Part shown: positions 43,913-55,141 of the stretch, one piece after another | Numbering within the stretch: the stretch's first letter is position 1 | Layout of the letters: every line of letters begins with the position of its first letter | Source: Pseudopithomyces maydicus | Taxonomy: Eukaryota; Ascomycota; Dothideomycetes; Pleosporales; Didymosphaeriaceae | DNA length: 64,000 nt | Assembly (NCBI GenBank): GCA_026873275.1 | Contig: JANTUC010000006.1 | Span: 930,001-994,000 of the forward strand | Direction of reading: 5' to 3' | The notes under the pieces: generated by a model | Seen by the model: the letters and a program-made list of their open reading frames with translations, nothing else | What the model was told of the DNA's origin: nothing | Databases searched by the model: none | Made by a program: the position numbers and the translations under genes

Positions 43913-45746
43913 ATGGAGCACCTATACCTGGCAAACACCAACGTCAGCACGCTTCCCTCCGAGCATGAGGAGCCAAAGCCCGAAGGCTCTCCAGATAGCA
44001 TTGAGCGTGTTTCTAGAGTCAACACCCAAGGCGGCCTGCTCCCGGTGTTTCCGGTCGAGTTGGGCGGCGTCGAACAACTCGACGAAGTCAGTGGGTACGA
44101 GCACACGGCCTACAATTTCTCGAAAGGGAAGAAATGGTGGATCCTCAGCGTCGTCGCTCTGTGCCAGACAAGCATGAACTTTGTAAGTGTCCCCGTTTCA
44201 GTGTGTGATACCGCCTGCTAACTGTGCATAGAATGCAGCAATCTACTCCAATGCGGTGAAGCCGCTTAATGAGCACTATGGCATCACACGGGCCCGCGAT
44301 GGAATGGCCGCCTTTTTGATCACGTATGCTTTCGGCTGTGAGCTGTGGGCGCCCTGGTCAGAGGAGTTTGGCCGATGGCCTATCATGCAGCTAAGTTTGT
44401 TCTTCATCAATGTTTGGCAGCCGTTGGCCGGAGCAAGCACCAGCTGGAACATGGTTCTCGCATCGCGAGTATTGGGTGGATTCTCTACTGCAGGCGGTTC
44501 CGTGACACGTAAGTACCTTTCCCACTTTCAATGAAGAAGATGTGATTAACCGTTAACAGTGGGCATGGTTGCCGACATGTTTGACCCCGACGAGCAGTCA
44601 TACGCTGTGCTCTTCGCGGCGTTCTGGTCTTGCCTTGGAAGTGTCATCGGCGGCATCTGCGGAGGCCCCGTAGAGCAGTACCTCAACTGGCGCTGGAATT
44701 TCTGGATCCAACTCATTTTCGGCGTCGTAGTACAGGCCGTCCACTTCTTCACGGTGCCTGAGACAAGATCCACCGTCATGCTCGACAAGAAGGCGAAGGA
44801 GTTGACCAAAGTCAGACGTGCTGCCCGGGCCGCTGAAGCCAATATCCGCCGGCCGCCTTCATGGCAGGGTGATCGTGCCAACCAACTCGACGTATTCGGA
44901 CCCAATGGAGGGAAGACGCTTCTTCAACGCCTTTCATGGAAGGAGATTGGTAAGACGATGTGGCGCCCGTATCACATGCTCCTCTTCGAGCCCATCGTGC
45001 TATTCCTCTCGCTCCTCAGCGGATTCAGCGATGCCCTCATCTTCTCCTTCCTCGAGTCATACGGTATCGTCTTCGGGCAATGGAACTTTGATTCTGTGAA
45101 GTTCAGCATGGCCATGTTCGCGCTACTGATTGGATACTGCGTCGCATACTTCTCTTTTCTCCCGGTCATCGGTTGGCATAACAGAATCCGTAAGTACAAC
45201 CCGGGTAATATGACACCCGAGAAACGTCTGTGGTGGCTACTCTTCCTCGCTCCACTCCTACCTATTGGCCTTTTTGGATCGGCCTTCGTGGTATCCGGGC
45301 CACCTCTTCCTTGGATCGCTCCGCTGATCTTCGCCGTCCTCATCGGCACGGCGAACATGGCCATTTACTACGCGACCATCGATTACATGGTTGCCGCGTA
45401 CGGAGGAAAGTATGCTGCGTCGGCAACGGGTGGCAATGGCTTGTAAGTACCTACTCGTTCCATTTTCGGCTCCTCCCAGCTAACATATTTGCACAGCTCT
45501 CGAGATCTGCTCGCTGGTCTCTGCGCCTTCTACACGGGTCCCATGTACAAGAAGCTCGGGACGCAGAGTTCTACCTTTCTTCTCTTTGCCGTCTCGTTCC
45601 TGGTGTGCATGCCAGTCTACGTGTTCTACTGGAAGGGTCCAGAGGTGCGTGCCCGCAGCAAATGGGCAGAAAAGGTCAAGATCGAGCAGGAGAAGGTGAC
45701 CAGGGTAAGAGATGCAATGAGGGCGAGGCGACAGCATCTCGCCTGA
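43913..45746 (+). CDS. MFS transporter, DHA1 / multidrug-polyamine type
   Basis: Proton-coupled major-facilitator carrier. Four exons: 43913-44182, 44232-44508, 44560-45442, 45497-45746; introns of 49, 51 and 54 nt with GTAAGT donors; 559 residues. A hydrophilic N-terminal arm of about 75 residues precedes TM1 (KWWILSVVALCQTSMNF). Family motifs: EEFGRWPIMQLSLFF (A-type loop), ASRVLGGFSTAGGSVTLGMV, DMFDPDEQSYAV, the GGPVEQYLNWRWNFWIQLIFG block and VPETRST, all typical of fungal DHA1 drug/polyamine carriers. A long charged central loop carries LDVFGPNGGKTLLQRLSWKE; the second half has YHMLLFEPIVLFLSLLSGF and ends in a basic coiled tail. Substrate cannot be told from sequence. No biosynthetic gene lies next to it. 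Confidence 0.92.
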
Positions 45747-46798
45747 GGCGGGACGAGAAGGTGTTGGGTGGCAAGGGCGGGTCAGATTGCAACTATGGGT
45801 GGGATGGGATGGGATAGAAAGGAGCTGCGAAGTGATAGAATGGCGTTGGTGTTTTACTGAATAATGTCTAATAGTCCAAATAGTTGCAAAAAGTTATGTA
45901 TTGATGTTAGAGAGACGTTGTGCCTTCCCTTACTCAGGTCGTGTCGTGTCGCGTCGCGTTTATCGCGTCACTGACTAGCGCGTACAGAACCTCACCACCC
46001 TTCCTGGGTATGATCGTCCGATAATCCACGCCTGCCACCTCCATTATCTACCAGCCTTTTGCTTTACGCTCCACGATACGCAGATAGACATACCATGGTG
46101 GCTCTTCAGCGTTTCGCATGCAGAGTCCCGTCCGATCGTATTGCATGCGTACGTACACGGATTCGGTGTCCGTCTTATGACGTAGGCGCTCACGGAAGAC
46201 GGCCGATGCCATCTCTGACGAGGTGCGATCCCACATATCGACGTGTCAAATCTACTCGCCGGCGACATCGCTATCCATCGTGAAGGTACAGAGAAGCACA
46301 AGTGAAGGATACCCAGTCAGTGTCGCCCAACCCGAGTCAAGCGTACCCCACAGCATGGTCCAAATTCGAATCCACCGCACCCTGTGCCTCCCCGAAGAAG
46401 TAATACGACTTGCATAGCGCGCACGCCTGGCCGTAGAAATGCGTCTTTTTCCGATCTTTGGTGCCTTGCTAAGCTCGCGACCTACGTCATGCATCCCTGC
46501 ATGCGCGTCCGCGACACTTTAATGGGCGGCCCGTAGCCGCAACCATCCCCAGACGGGCAACCACTTGGCGCTCACCACCAATTACGCTCTGCCAGCTGTA
46601 CAAGTACATCACTCGACATAACGGCTAACTTAAGCTTCGGACGTGAGTGGTGTAGCTGACGATCATGACTGCCGAGACATGTGGGGGAACGGTGTGTGGT
46701 CGGCGGTCTGACACCAGGGGACGCTGTTCTTATAACGAATGCAGGGTCTGCTCATCCTTTGTAGGACCGATTCCCAAAGTGAACATCCCCCGACCAAG
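45747..46798. other. Intergenic region with GTCGY repeats
   Basis: About 1 kb. A short run of GTCGT/GTCGC pentamers lies at 45937-45960. No gene supported. Confidence 0.45.
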
Positions 46799-48232
46799 AT
46801 GAGCGTTGCAGTATGAAAGCCTTGCGTGTGGAATAGTCCAACGCCGCTAATTGCCCGCAGAGGACCGTCGACCCAGCCAATGTTGTGCAGTCGCTTACCC
46901 ACACCCTGTTGGACGTGTTCGATGCGGCGAGGGATCTCTACCAGACACTCAAGTCGAAGCAAAAGAGAGACTATGAGGCAAATCTAAGATCGCGTGGATA
47001 CCGGCGGAGCATCGACTACCTGGACGATGGACCAGATGGCGAAGAAGAAATTGTCATGGACAAGGCCGCCGTCCTGAGGCAATTTGATAACGGATTCGAC
47101 GATATTGGAGCACAGTTCGCTGTGGGAGATGGTACGGAGAGCCCCTACCTAACTACAAGTCACAAATTTGGTCGTTTCGTACCACGAGGTCCAAGCGATT
47201 GGCATTGTGTTGTATCTTCGGGTTGCTGGGACTGATATCGTATGCTTACTCCAAGCAGTCATTTCCCAGGCTGGACTTCAATCGCAGATCATCACACTGC
47301 AATCCGTAATCATCACAACGTTCCTATACGGACCTACCTCACCGGAGCCAATCTCGCATCACCTCAAAGCTTTACTCGCAGCTTCACGTGAAGCAGGGAC
47401 CACATCGGTCGACATACTGTCTGCACAACGGCAACGGCAAAGCGTAATCTTGCCACCCACTCCTCGGTCAACACCAAGATCTCGTGCCGGGAGCATGAAA
47501 GCACCTCCATACCCTGTAACTGCAACGAGCTCAGCCTCTACCGCATTAGTCAAATCGCGGCGTGACGAGCCGGAAGACAACTACTCACGCTCAGTGCACC
47601 CCGCGAAGACGACGATACTGAGCAGGCCCCCGGTACCCAGGACGGACACCGAGTCGACTGCCTTTTCGGGTCCTACGGCCTACGGTACTGAGACCACTCT
47701 CCATCCCAACTTCTGTCTCTACGCCCTTGACCTGCAACGACACGCTTCCCAGCCGCTTGCATCAAGCATCACATCCGACCCATCGCCCTACTGTCCATAC
47801 TGTAAGCGCACGCTTCACCTCTCGCCTGGGAGATCTTGGGAAATTTTCAAGGATGACGGTTCCCGAGAACGTTGCTTCCACGTACAAAACCGATTCGTAG
47901 TAAAGTGCCACCGCGAAGGCGTCGATGGAGGATACTCTTGTGTGCTCTGCGCCAATAGTGAAAGCCATGAGACAGTCTGCGGCGATGTCAAAGCATTGGT
48001 CAAGCACGTATGGCAGGACCACAGTATTGGCGAACTGGAAGCGGACCCTGACGTGGGCGAGGTTGGAGGCAAGGTTGCAGACGAGGCCTCGGAGCGTCGA
48101 CGAGACAGCGTAATGGGGCCGAACAGTCGGCGGAGCATGTCTCTAGGGCCAAGCAGAGCGGGGAGAAGGAGACATGAAAGGGAAGTCGAAACGATGGAGA
48201 TTCGGATACCGAGGAGAGAAAGGGACGCTTGA
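46799..48232 (+). CDS. Hypothetical protein with C-terminal cysteine/histidine cluster and 12-nt first exon
   Basis: Three exons: 46799-46810, 46861-47131 and 47256-48232; 419 residues. The first exon encodes MSVA only; the 50-nt intron (GTATGA...GCTAATTGCCCGCAG) has a strong branch and acceptor and joins to RTVDPANVVQSLTHTLLDVF. Intron 2 (124 nt) joins AQFAVGD to AVISQAGLQSQIITLQ. The N-terminal 140 residues are helical and appear conserved (DAARDLYQTLKSKQKRDYEA, ITTFLYGPTSPEPISHHL); the middle is serine/proline/arginine rich; the C-terminal part has PSPYCPYCKRTLHL, a histidine/cysteine pair and YSCVLCANSES followed by ALVKHVWQDH, so one or two zinc-finger-like units. It ends in a basic tail. 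I recall similar ascomycete proteins of unknown function. The short first exon is inferred from reading frame and splice sites. Confidence 0.75.
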
Positions 48233-49701
48233 TAGCATATTGGTGGGTGCTGCATCTACCTATTGCTGTTTTGGCATCTACTTGCTACCCTTTTCGTGTT
48301 CTCGTGGGTCGTGTCTCATATTACCTCAGCTGTAAGGCAGTGTAAGTGTGTGTAGCCATTCGCTTAGTTGTTCCGTTTTAGGTAGTGATGGAGTTCACTA
48401 GATTGTAAAAATCTCGTCTGGCCCATCACAACGTTAACGAAACAGCTCGGTGAGGAATCAGCTGCGCGTACAGTTCGGACTTTGTCTTCTTACCTGTCTA
48501 GTTGTTCATATATATATGTATTACTACTACCTCTATCATATGTATCCAAATATGCATTATTACCTCAGTCATACACAGTCGTGTACACCCCCAACCGTCA
48601 CACTACCTCTTTGATACACGCACAATTATCCGCCTATCGCCCACAATATCCATCTCACCTCTCTCTCGCGCGACTCTTTCGCATAGTACTCCCCTCCGAA
48701 CGCACCCGCCCGTCATCCGTCAGCGCCGCCCCGCCCCGTAATCTCTCCGCGCCTCCGCGCCTTTCCCTTCCGCGCAATCGCTAACCCAAGCCCTTGCGCC
48801 GCGACGCGACAAGTCAAGACAATGCACCGTCCTGCGTGCGTGCGTCGCATTACGGATCCTTCCTGCCATTGCTACCCAAAACGGACAATGCTGAGGTGCT
48901 GCGTTCGATGGAGATGCGAGGTGTTGCCGAATGCGGGAGTTTGCATGACTAGTGAGCGTGCGAGTGGGTGGTGCGGTGCGGTGCGGCCGTATCGTATACG
49001 TGGAGGGGGTGCGGCGCGGAGGGGGAGCGCTGGATGAGGTGCACGCACGCGCTCGGGTGGTGGATGCAGTGTGTGTACTGTGGGCGGGACCGTTGCCTGG
49101 TTTGGGCATAGGCCGGGATGTTGGGCTGCACACTGACTAACTACACTACAAAGCAGTGTACATTAGACTGCGCATGCATGCATCGAGGGGAACGAGGTAA
49201 GCGAGCTCAACTTTTTTCGTTGGTGTTGATTAGATGAGCTTTTCTTTTCCACTGAAAGAGAAGCAATTACGAATATCGAGGTCACAAGGAAATGGATGGG
49301 AATCATTGGCATGATCTATGTAGTGTTGGGAGGCTATGATGATATCCCAAGGTTGGTTGACATACACACACTGTGGTCTAGATGCTATTCTGTGAAAGGT
49401 AATAAGTGCGCAATATTATTCATCGTCAAATTGAATTGAGAAGCAACCGTATGGAGAATTGCCTAACAGTCTCCGCGTTTGCCAAAAGTGAAGCGCAACA
49501 TAGGGCCCTCACGACGATCATTCATAGACTGGGAAAATTGTACCAAGGTAATCTTCACGATCACATACGAGTGACGATTTGACTGATGAAGAATAGTCGC
49601 TTCAAGTTCATACAACACATTCCACATATCCAGATACATTGCTATATAAAACTCTACACCTCGTTCCCACTGCAACCGCGATCACTGTCCGCAATGAAAG
49701 C
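48233..49701. other. Intergenic region
   Basis: About 1.5 kb with low-complexity stretches, including three GTGCG pentamers near 48971-48985. TATATAAA at 49642-49649 lies about 55 bp before the next start codon and is a good TATA box for it. No gene. Confidence 0.5.
49642..49649 (+). promoter_or_regulatory. TATA box of the 49702 gene
   Basis: TATATAAA about 53-60 bp upstream of ATG 49702, a usual distance for a fungal core promoter with a short leader. Confidence 0.5.
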
Positions 49702-51101
49702 ATGCCTTCAACTCCTCCATCACCAGTCTCCTGCTCAACTTTACCACCTTCTTCATATCCAAATCCCTTGACCCCAGAGGAACAACCTCCACTGAACCAT
49801 GACCCCCTTCGTCCACACACAGCCCGCCACTGCGGCCACACTCTCCACCCATCCGCCACCCAAGACTCCACGTTCTGCCCTCCATGCAAGACAGCCCAAT
49901 ACATTAAACACCTCCGTTTTATACTCGACTTCCTACGCGAAAATCCAAAGCCAGATCCCCTCGGTGAGTTCTATGTCCGCGACGAGCGCTACACAATTGC
50001 CCTGTCAGCGTACTGCGCCAAGCGGATTGCTTTCCAGCGCTACATTGCCGACCTGGAAGTCCTCGCTGAGAAGGAACGTGCATGGGAAGAACGTAATGTG
50101 AAGGCTTTGAAGGGCCTTGGGCACACGAGTGCGAGGGTGGCGCTGAAGATGGCGAGCAGAGCGATCGTGATGCTAGGTGAGGAGAGTGAGGAGAGTGAGG
50201 AGAATGAATGTATCCTCGACGACGTAGCTAGAGATGACTTTGATGAGCGGACCCCAACCGCGAAAAAAGTGAAATTTTCCGAAGACGTTAGGGACGGCGC
50301 GGTTCGTCATAAACACTGCTTTAGAAGATCGCATTGGAGATATGTCAAGGGGCGGTGGAGTGCACCTGTGGGGCGCCCGTGGTTAGATACTTCATTTTTC
50401 AAGGAAGTGCGGTATGGAGTGGAAGCGTTCGAGAAGGAGCTCGATGCGGCGTGGGATGATTTTTGCCCGTCGCCAGATACGTTGAGGTATCTGGGGGAGA
50501 TTGAGGACGATGGGAGGGTGGTTTTAGCGTGGCTTGAGCGGGCGGAGCGGGAGCGTGGGTGTGTTGTGGTTTCTGCTTCGGCGTGCGATGGTATGTGTGT
50601 ACATCTGAAATTTGAGGCACAAAGCTAATCTTTAGACGGTAAGTTCAGGAACAGATAAGTCCAGGTGTGCAGCAGGATGAAGTAGTACAGCAGCCAGTGA
50701 TGGAAAATTTCGAGGGACACCAAAGTGGCCAAGCGCCCTGGGGAACCAGTGAAAATGTAAAAAAGGACGAATTGCAGCACTCAAAGGTAGAAGATTCTGA
50801 GGGAGAACAGAGTTACCAAGAGCCTTCGGGGAAGAGTACAGCGCGAGTACCCCTAGTACAAAGCCCACCAGAAACAAGGTTGCTAGTTGCGGGTCAACGG
50901 CAAGCAGATACAGGCGAGCTTGTTCGAACGCCTGCCTGCTTGCCTGTTACGCAGCTCTCTAGATCTCATGTATGGCATGTGACTTGGACTTTGTGGGGAC
51001 TGGCGGTTATCAAAAAACGACTAATGACTAGAGAAGCTAAGCCAGATGAGTTGAGACGGCAGAGGAGACGCTCGAAAAGAAATTGTTGCTGTATAAGATA
51101 G
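49702..51101 (+). CDS. CGHxxHP-CPxC family protein, member 1
   Basis: Unrecognised protein, paralogue of the next gene. From ATG 49702: exon 1 to 50590, then an intron with GTATGT donor. Two acceptors compete. TTTAG at 50635 (45-nt intron, GCTAATC branch) gives a short end DGKFRNR and stop at 50658 (303 residues). CCAG at 50664 opens 145 more codons to 51101 (441 residues), whose first part is a two-fold repeat (QQDEVVQQPVMENFEGHQS / KKDELQHSKVEDSEGEQS) conserved more at protein than DNA level, so I use the longer form. Motifs: C44-G-H-TL-H-P50 with C59-P-P-C62, a compact zinc-type site; a helical core (residues about 65-158); EES repeats; KKVKFSED at 188-195, an RVxF-like phosphatase-docking motif; and HWRYVKGRWSAPVGRPWLDT, shared in outline with the paralogue. 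Probably lineage specific. Confidence 0.68.
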
Positions 51102-51965
51102 TTTCCACAGGCGAATAATTTCAGTGGTCAAGCATCCCGTCATTGAACCAGGTGTAACGTGCATCTCCTGCTATTTTACAGTCCGTCTCCTAAAGACGCT
51201 GGATTTTTTGCTTCGTGTTGTGCGCATCTTTTAACTAACTTCGAGGAAACGAATCTGCCATCGATCCCAGTCCCATGTTTCATATTGCAAGAGCGAATAG
51301 GACTCTGCGTCTTGACAAGCAGTACGTCTGAACATACGTAGATGAGTTGATGGTAGCGAGCGGGCTCTTCTGCGGGAAGGACCCTAGGCCCGCTTGCCCA
51401 TCCCCAACAACTTATATCCGTTTTTCCGTGCTTTAGAGCAACCCGAATTCTCTTCATGTTCATCAGTTCAATCAAAAATCAGGAAAGACTCTCACCTTTT
51501 GAACCCGCCGTCCGAGTTTGTGTCACCTTGGTAACATTCGCGTATGTTCATTTCATTGTTGTATTCTGGGAACACTTGTATTTTTTTCTTCTCAACTTTA
51601 AATATGCTAATCGATCTGCAATACTTCATTTTCAGCCTGGTGCTCTTGTAGAACAGACAAAACAAGTAGGGTTGGCCAGAACGTGATAGGAGATCTTGTG
51701 GACTGAGTTGGCGACTTTGTTTAATCAGTGAGCCCTGTCATCAAAGTTTGGTATTGGAAATCGTGCGAGAATTCTCTTTCTGTATCGATCAGTTTCGAGG
51801 CTCCAACGCCAAGCCTAAACTCGCCGTTGAAGCAAGAGCAAGGTGAAAGTGAGCAGCGCGGGTGTGGGAGACGCCGCCCGCGCCTGCTACTTTAATCCTC
51901 GGGGTTACTGCAGCCTCCACCTCCTACCTCATCTTGCGCACCCACAGCATTGTCTGACTTCCAGC
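51102..51965. other. Intergenic region between paralogues
   Basis: About 860 bp with the promoter of the second paralogue. The reading frame of that gene is open 41 codons upstream of its ATG, but without an ATG. Nothing else seen. Confidence 0.5.
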
Positions 51966-53723
51966 ATGGATCCCGCGGACCAGCAGGATTTCACTATTGC
52001 TACGGCCAATCTCGCGCATTTGTTATTCGGCGATCGATTATACACACATTACCGAACCTTCCACGCGGTGATCCAACTACCCTTGTTTCCTCACCTCTAC
52101 ACAAGTCACGAAGAATGGGAGAAGCTACGCCTTGATGTTAGCAACATACCTCGCGGGGCGCTTCCGACTCTACGCATCTTTCAATATTTCATGAGATGGC
52201 TCAACTCTCTCAATAGGTTGTTTGAGCATCACGAGCCGCCCAACACAACAACTCTTACAATATCGCAGCCGTGCGGGCATGCTGTACACCCTGCGACGGT
52301 CGATCATTTCACCCACGAGGTGCCATGTCCGGTATGTACAATAGAGCAATCTACTTCAGGATTAGCCCGCGCGTGGCGTGCCTGGCAGGAGGCCGGTGGC
52401 CCGGACAGGAGAGAACCCTGTGGGACTTCGGGTGTGGCCAATTGGGCCTACAATCAGCTCACAGAGATCTGGAAATTCGAGAAAATTCACTGGGCAAAGC
52501 TGATCTTGTTACTCGAGCACTATAGCGAGAAGGAAGCTGTATGGGAAGCTGAGCTTTCGGAAAAGAAAGACGCCCATGCGCTACATGTTTTGCAAGAGCT
52601 GATCCATGTCAAATCAGCTACGAAAGCTCTTGAATATGCAAAAGCGAACGATCCCCACCGAACCGAGAGCACCGATATACTATTCGTACCGCACAAGCCA
52701 TTGAATCGTCCAGCATACGTTCGTGGCTCTACAAGCGATCGCTCTTCAGATGAGCATGCTCGTCGAGTATCTTCAGAGCTGTACGCAGACGCTGAATCAT
52801 CACAAACGAGTCCTCGGTCGTCGCCGCTATATCCACAGCAATCCTCAGAGTCTGAACAACGGCAAATGTCCCCGCAGCGACGCCATGCATCTATGTCTCC
52901 ATCTCGCTCACCCACCTTAGTTCTCTCATCGCCGCACGACCCAGTTTCAAAGCAGAAAAAGGTAACGTGGGCCGAAAGCCTGCCGGATAATTCGAAGCGA
53001 CCTTTGAACAACTTTTGGCGGAAGAACGCCGTAGCCTATAGTCCCGGGCGCCATGCATGCCCTTCGGAAGATGGTTGGGAAGATACAAGTTTCATGACCG
53101 ACAACGAGTTCGTCTATGATATAGAGAACTATATCAGTGAAGACTCAGCTGATGATGGTGACGTGGACGATGAATACGAAGAGGATTACGATGGCGATGA
53201 CGATGATACTGACGTTGAGAATGACCAAGACGAAGATGGCCAGGAAGAAAGCGACAATAGCTCTGGCAATCAATCTGGCGATCCTTCAATTACTCAGCTC
53301 ATTGGCGTTGATACATTGTATCCAGGGGCCATACACCAGTCAATAGAGACTGGAATTGACATCACTCAAGAGCTCTCTGTTGAAGAAACAATTCAGGACC
53401 ATGCAGAAGAAAATGTGGAGACGTTTTTAGCGCACGAATTCAGTGCTATATTGGTTGATAATGAGGTTAGTGAAGCAACGATGGGTTCGTCTGAGTCTGC
53501 ATTTCACACTGGTGGCATTACGTCGAATTTAGAACCAGCGGCAGCAAGCGACACCAATACACCATTTAGGTATGTCACTTTGACCACGCCCTTTCCACAT
53601 CGTACTAACAGCTCTAGTTCTTCACCCGGTCTATCAAAGCGTAGTGCTGTCGCATTGGACGAAGACGACTCGCCAGATTCAAATTCTTCGAAGAAGCGAA
53701 AGACCACGACTGCTTTTCATTGA
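51966..53723 (+). CDS. CGHxxHP-CPxC family protein, member 2
   Basis: Paralogue of the preceding gene on the same strand. Starts at ATG 51966 (MDPADQQDFTIATANLAHLL). It shares the order of elements: C103-G-H-AV-H-P109 with C121-P-V-C124; helical segment (LTEIWKFEKIHWAKLILLLE); KKVTWAESL at 331-339 matching the RVxF-like motif of member 1; then NNFWRKNAVAYSPGRH and GWEDTSF. A long acidic D/E run follows (about 390-430) and the C-terminus is basic (SSKKRKTTT), so a nuclear protein is likely. A 48-nt segment at 53570-53617 has perfect intron signals (GTATGT, TACTAAC, CTCTAG) but is a multiple of three without stop; spliced length 569 residues, unspliced 585. No known family recognised; the acidic/basic tail suggests binding to basic proteins or chromatin, as inference only. 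Confidence 0.78.
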   Translation: MDPADQQDFTIATANLAHLLFGDRLYTHYRTFHAVIQLPLFPHLYTSHEEWEKLRLDVSNIPRGALPTLRIFQYFMRWLNSLNRLFEHHEPPNTTTLTISQPCGHAVHPATVDHFTHEVPCPVCTIEQSTSGLARAWRAWQEAGGPDRREPCGTSGVANWAYNQLTEIWKFEKIHWAKLILLLEHYSEKEAVWEAELSEKKDAHALHVLQELIHVKSATKALEYAKANDPHRTESTDILFVPHKPLNRPAYVRGSTSDRSSDEHARRVSSELYADAESSQTSPRSSPLYPQQSSESEQRQMSPQRRHASMSPSRSPTLVLSSPHDPVSKQKKVTWAESLPDNSKRPLNNFWRKNAVAYSPGRHACPSEDGWEDTSFMTDNEFVYDIENYISEDSADDGDVDDEYEEDYDGDDDDTDVENDQDEDGQEESDNSSGNQSGDPSITQLIGVDTLYPGAIHQSIETGIDITQELSVEETIQDHAEENVETFLAHEFSAILVDNEVSEATMGSSESAFHTGGITSNLEPAAASDTNTPFRYVTLTTPFPHRTNSSSSSPGLSKRSAVALDEDDSPDSNSSKKRKTTTAFH

Positions 53724-55141
53724 TTCCAGTATACTCGTCTCCGAAAAGCGCGTAGCCATGCTCAAAATTCACTATGTGGAGTCGCAGGGAAGGAGCGCCG
53801 GTGGATAAAACAAGCGACTTGTTCATCTTCAAGAGGAAGAGGGTGTGTTATACTGTCGTTCCCTGTCACTGATTTGGTCATTCAATTCTTTCCGTCCCGG
53901 CTTCAAAATACCCGCGGTATTGCAGATGCTCAAAGGTCGATTATGAGGAATCAATCAGCCTCTTCTGCAAGTATTCCAGGTTTTAAACCACCAAACCTGG
54001 CCACATTAGGCCTGGATACGAATATAGCATAGATTCTGTGTCAGTCACGAGGGAGAGAAGGTCTCGTGCTTTCGCACATGAGGCAGGTTTTGTTTTGGGC
54101 GTTTATATTTTCTCGAGGATCGAGGCTGCACTGAAAAGTACTTGTATAGGGACTGGGGCAAGTCTTGCATACATAGTCTGGATTTCAGTTTTCTCTACGC
54201 GAGATTTCGAGGCAAAATCCATACTTTTATTTCCTCTGATTCCGGCTCCGGTTCCGGTTCCGGCTCCGGCTCCGGCTCCGGCTTGGTACATTTAGCTCTA
54301 GGCTTACAAACCTCATTCACCTGCACTGAATATAATACAAGGATATCATATCTGAGATTGAGATACTACTAAAATACCCTTTTCGTCTTCTGTCTCCGTG
54401 AAAGAGCTTCTTTTCCAGCCCTGAACACGGAGTTGAACTAGGCAGACGAAGAGCTCCGACGTTCTGCGTCACGCTAATATATGCTCATGCATGATATTCA
54501 TACATACAACTCTCGCATATCCAATCGCCATTTACTAAGCGCATTTCTAATCTCCCCGCGGAGCTTCAGAGATCGGCTTTTGAGCCCACAAGTTGGTGGC
54601 ATAACCGTCTCAGTCGTGCACAATTCTGTATTTTTTGATCACGTAAACCCCCATCTTCAAGCGCTCGGAGTAGAGCGCCTCATCTAAACTGCTCGATCTT
54701 CAATAAGGATATCTCCTTCGGGGATGGCGCGATCATACATGTGGCGTCAAATCTACCTCGGTACCAATCATCCCCGCATCCTTGGTCACAAAAGGCTTAG
54801 CACCAGGTAGTCGCGAATGTCGGCATCGACGCACGCCCTATGGCTTATCCCGTGGTCATTAAAAGACTCGCACTCCTCGTCACGTCAGTTTCGCTTGGGT
54901 TTTGGTCAGCATATATTCCTTCTTGCCTTGTTTCGAAAAGCTTTGTTGCTGTGTTGTTGCGATTCTTCGATCTTCACTCACACAATTCACGCCTCTTCGT
55001 TATTCCCGGATACGAGGCACGGAGCAAAACTCAGATCCGAAAATTAATTTTATTCCGAGAGTTGTGTGAGAAGTGGATGAGTGGATCTGTCTTGGGTTTT
55101 TCCGGTTGGATGCGATATTGATACAGGATAGTATCAGCGCA
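53724..55141. other. Intergenic region with GGCTCC repeat
   Basis: About 1.4 kb. Contains a CCGGCT/CCGGTT hexamer repeat at 54239-54283. No gene supported. Confidence 0.5.
54239..54283. repeat. (TCCGGY)n hexamer microsatellite
   Basis: About seven tandem copies of TCCGGC or TCCGGT in spacer DNA. It gives an artificial GSGS/APAP frame in several readings and is not coding. Confidence 0.85.

Noticed and set aside
54038..54372. Frames encoding APAPVPAP or GSGSGSGS runs
   Set aside because: Produced entirely by the TCCGGY hexamer microsatellite.
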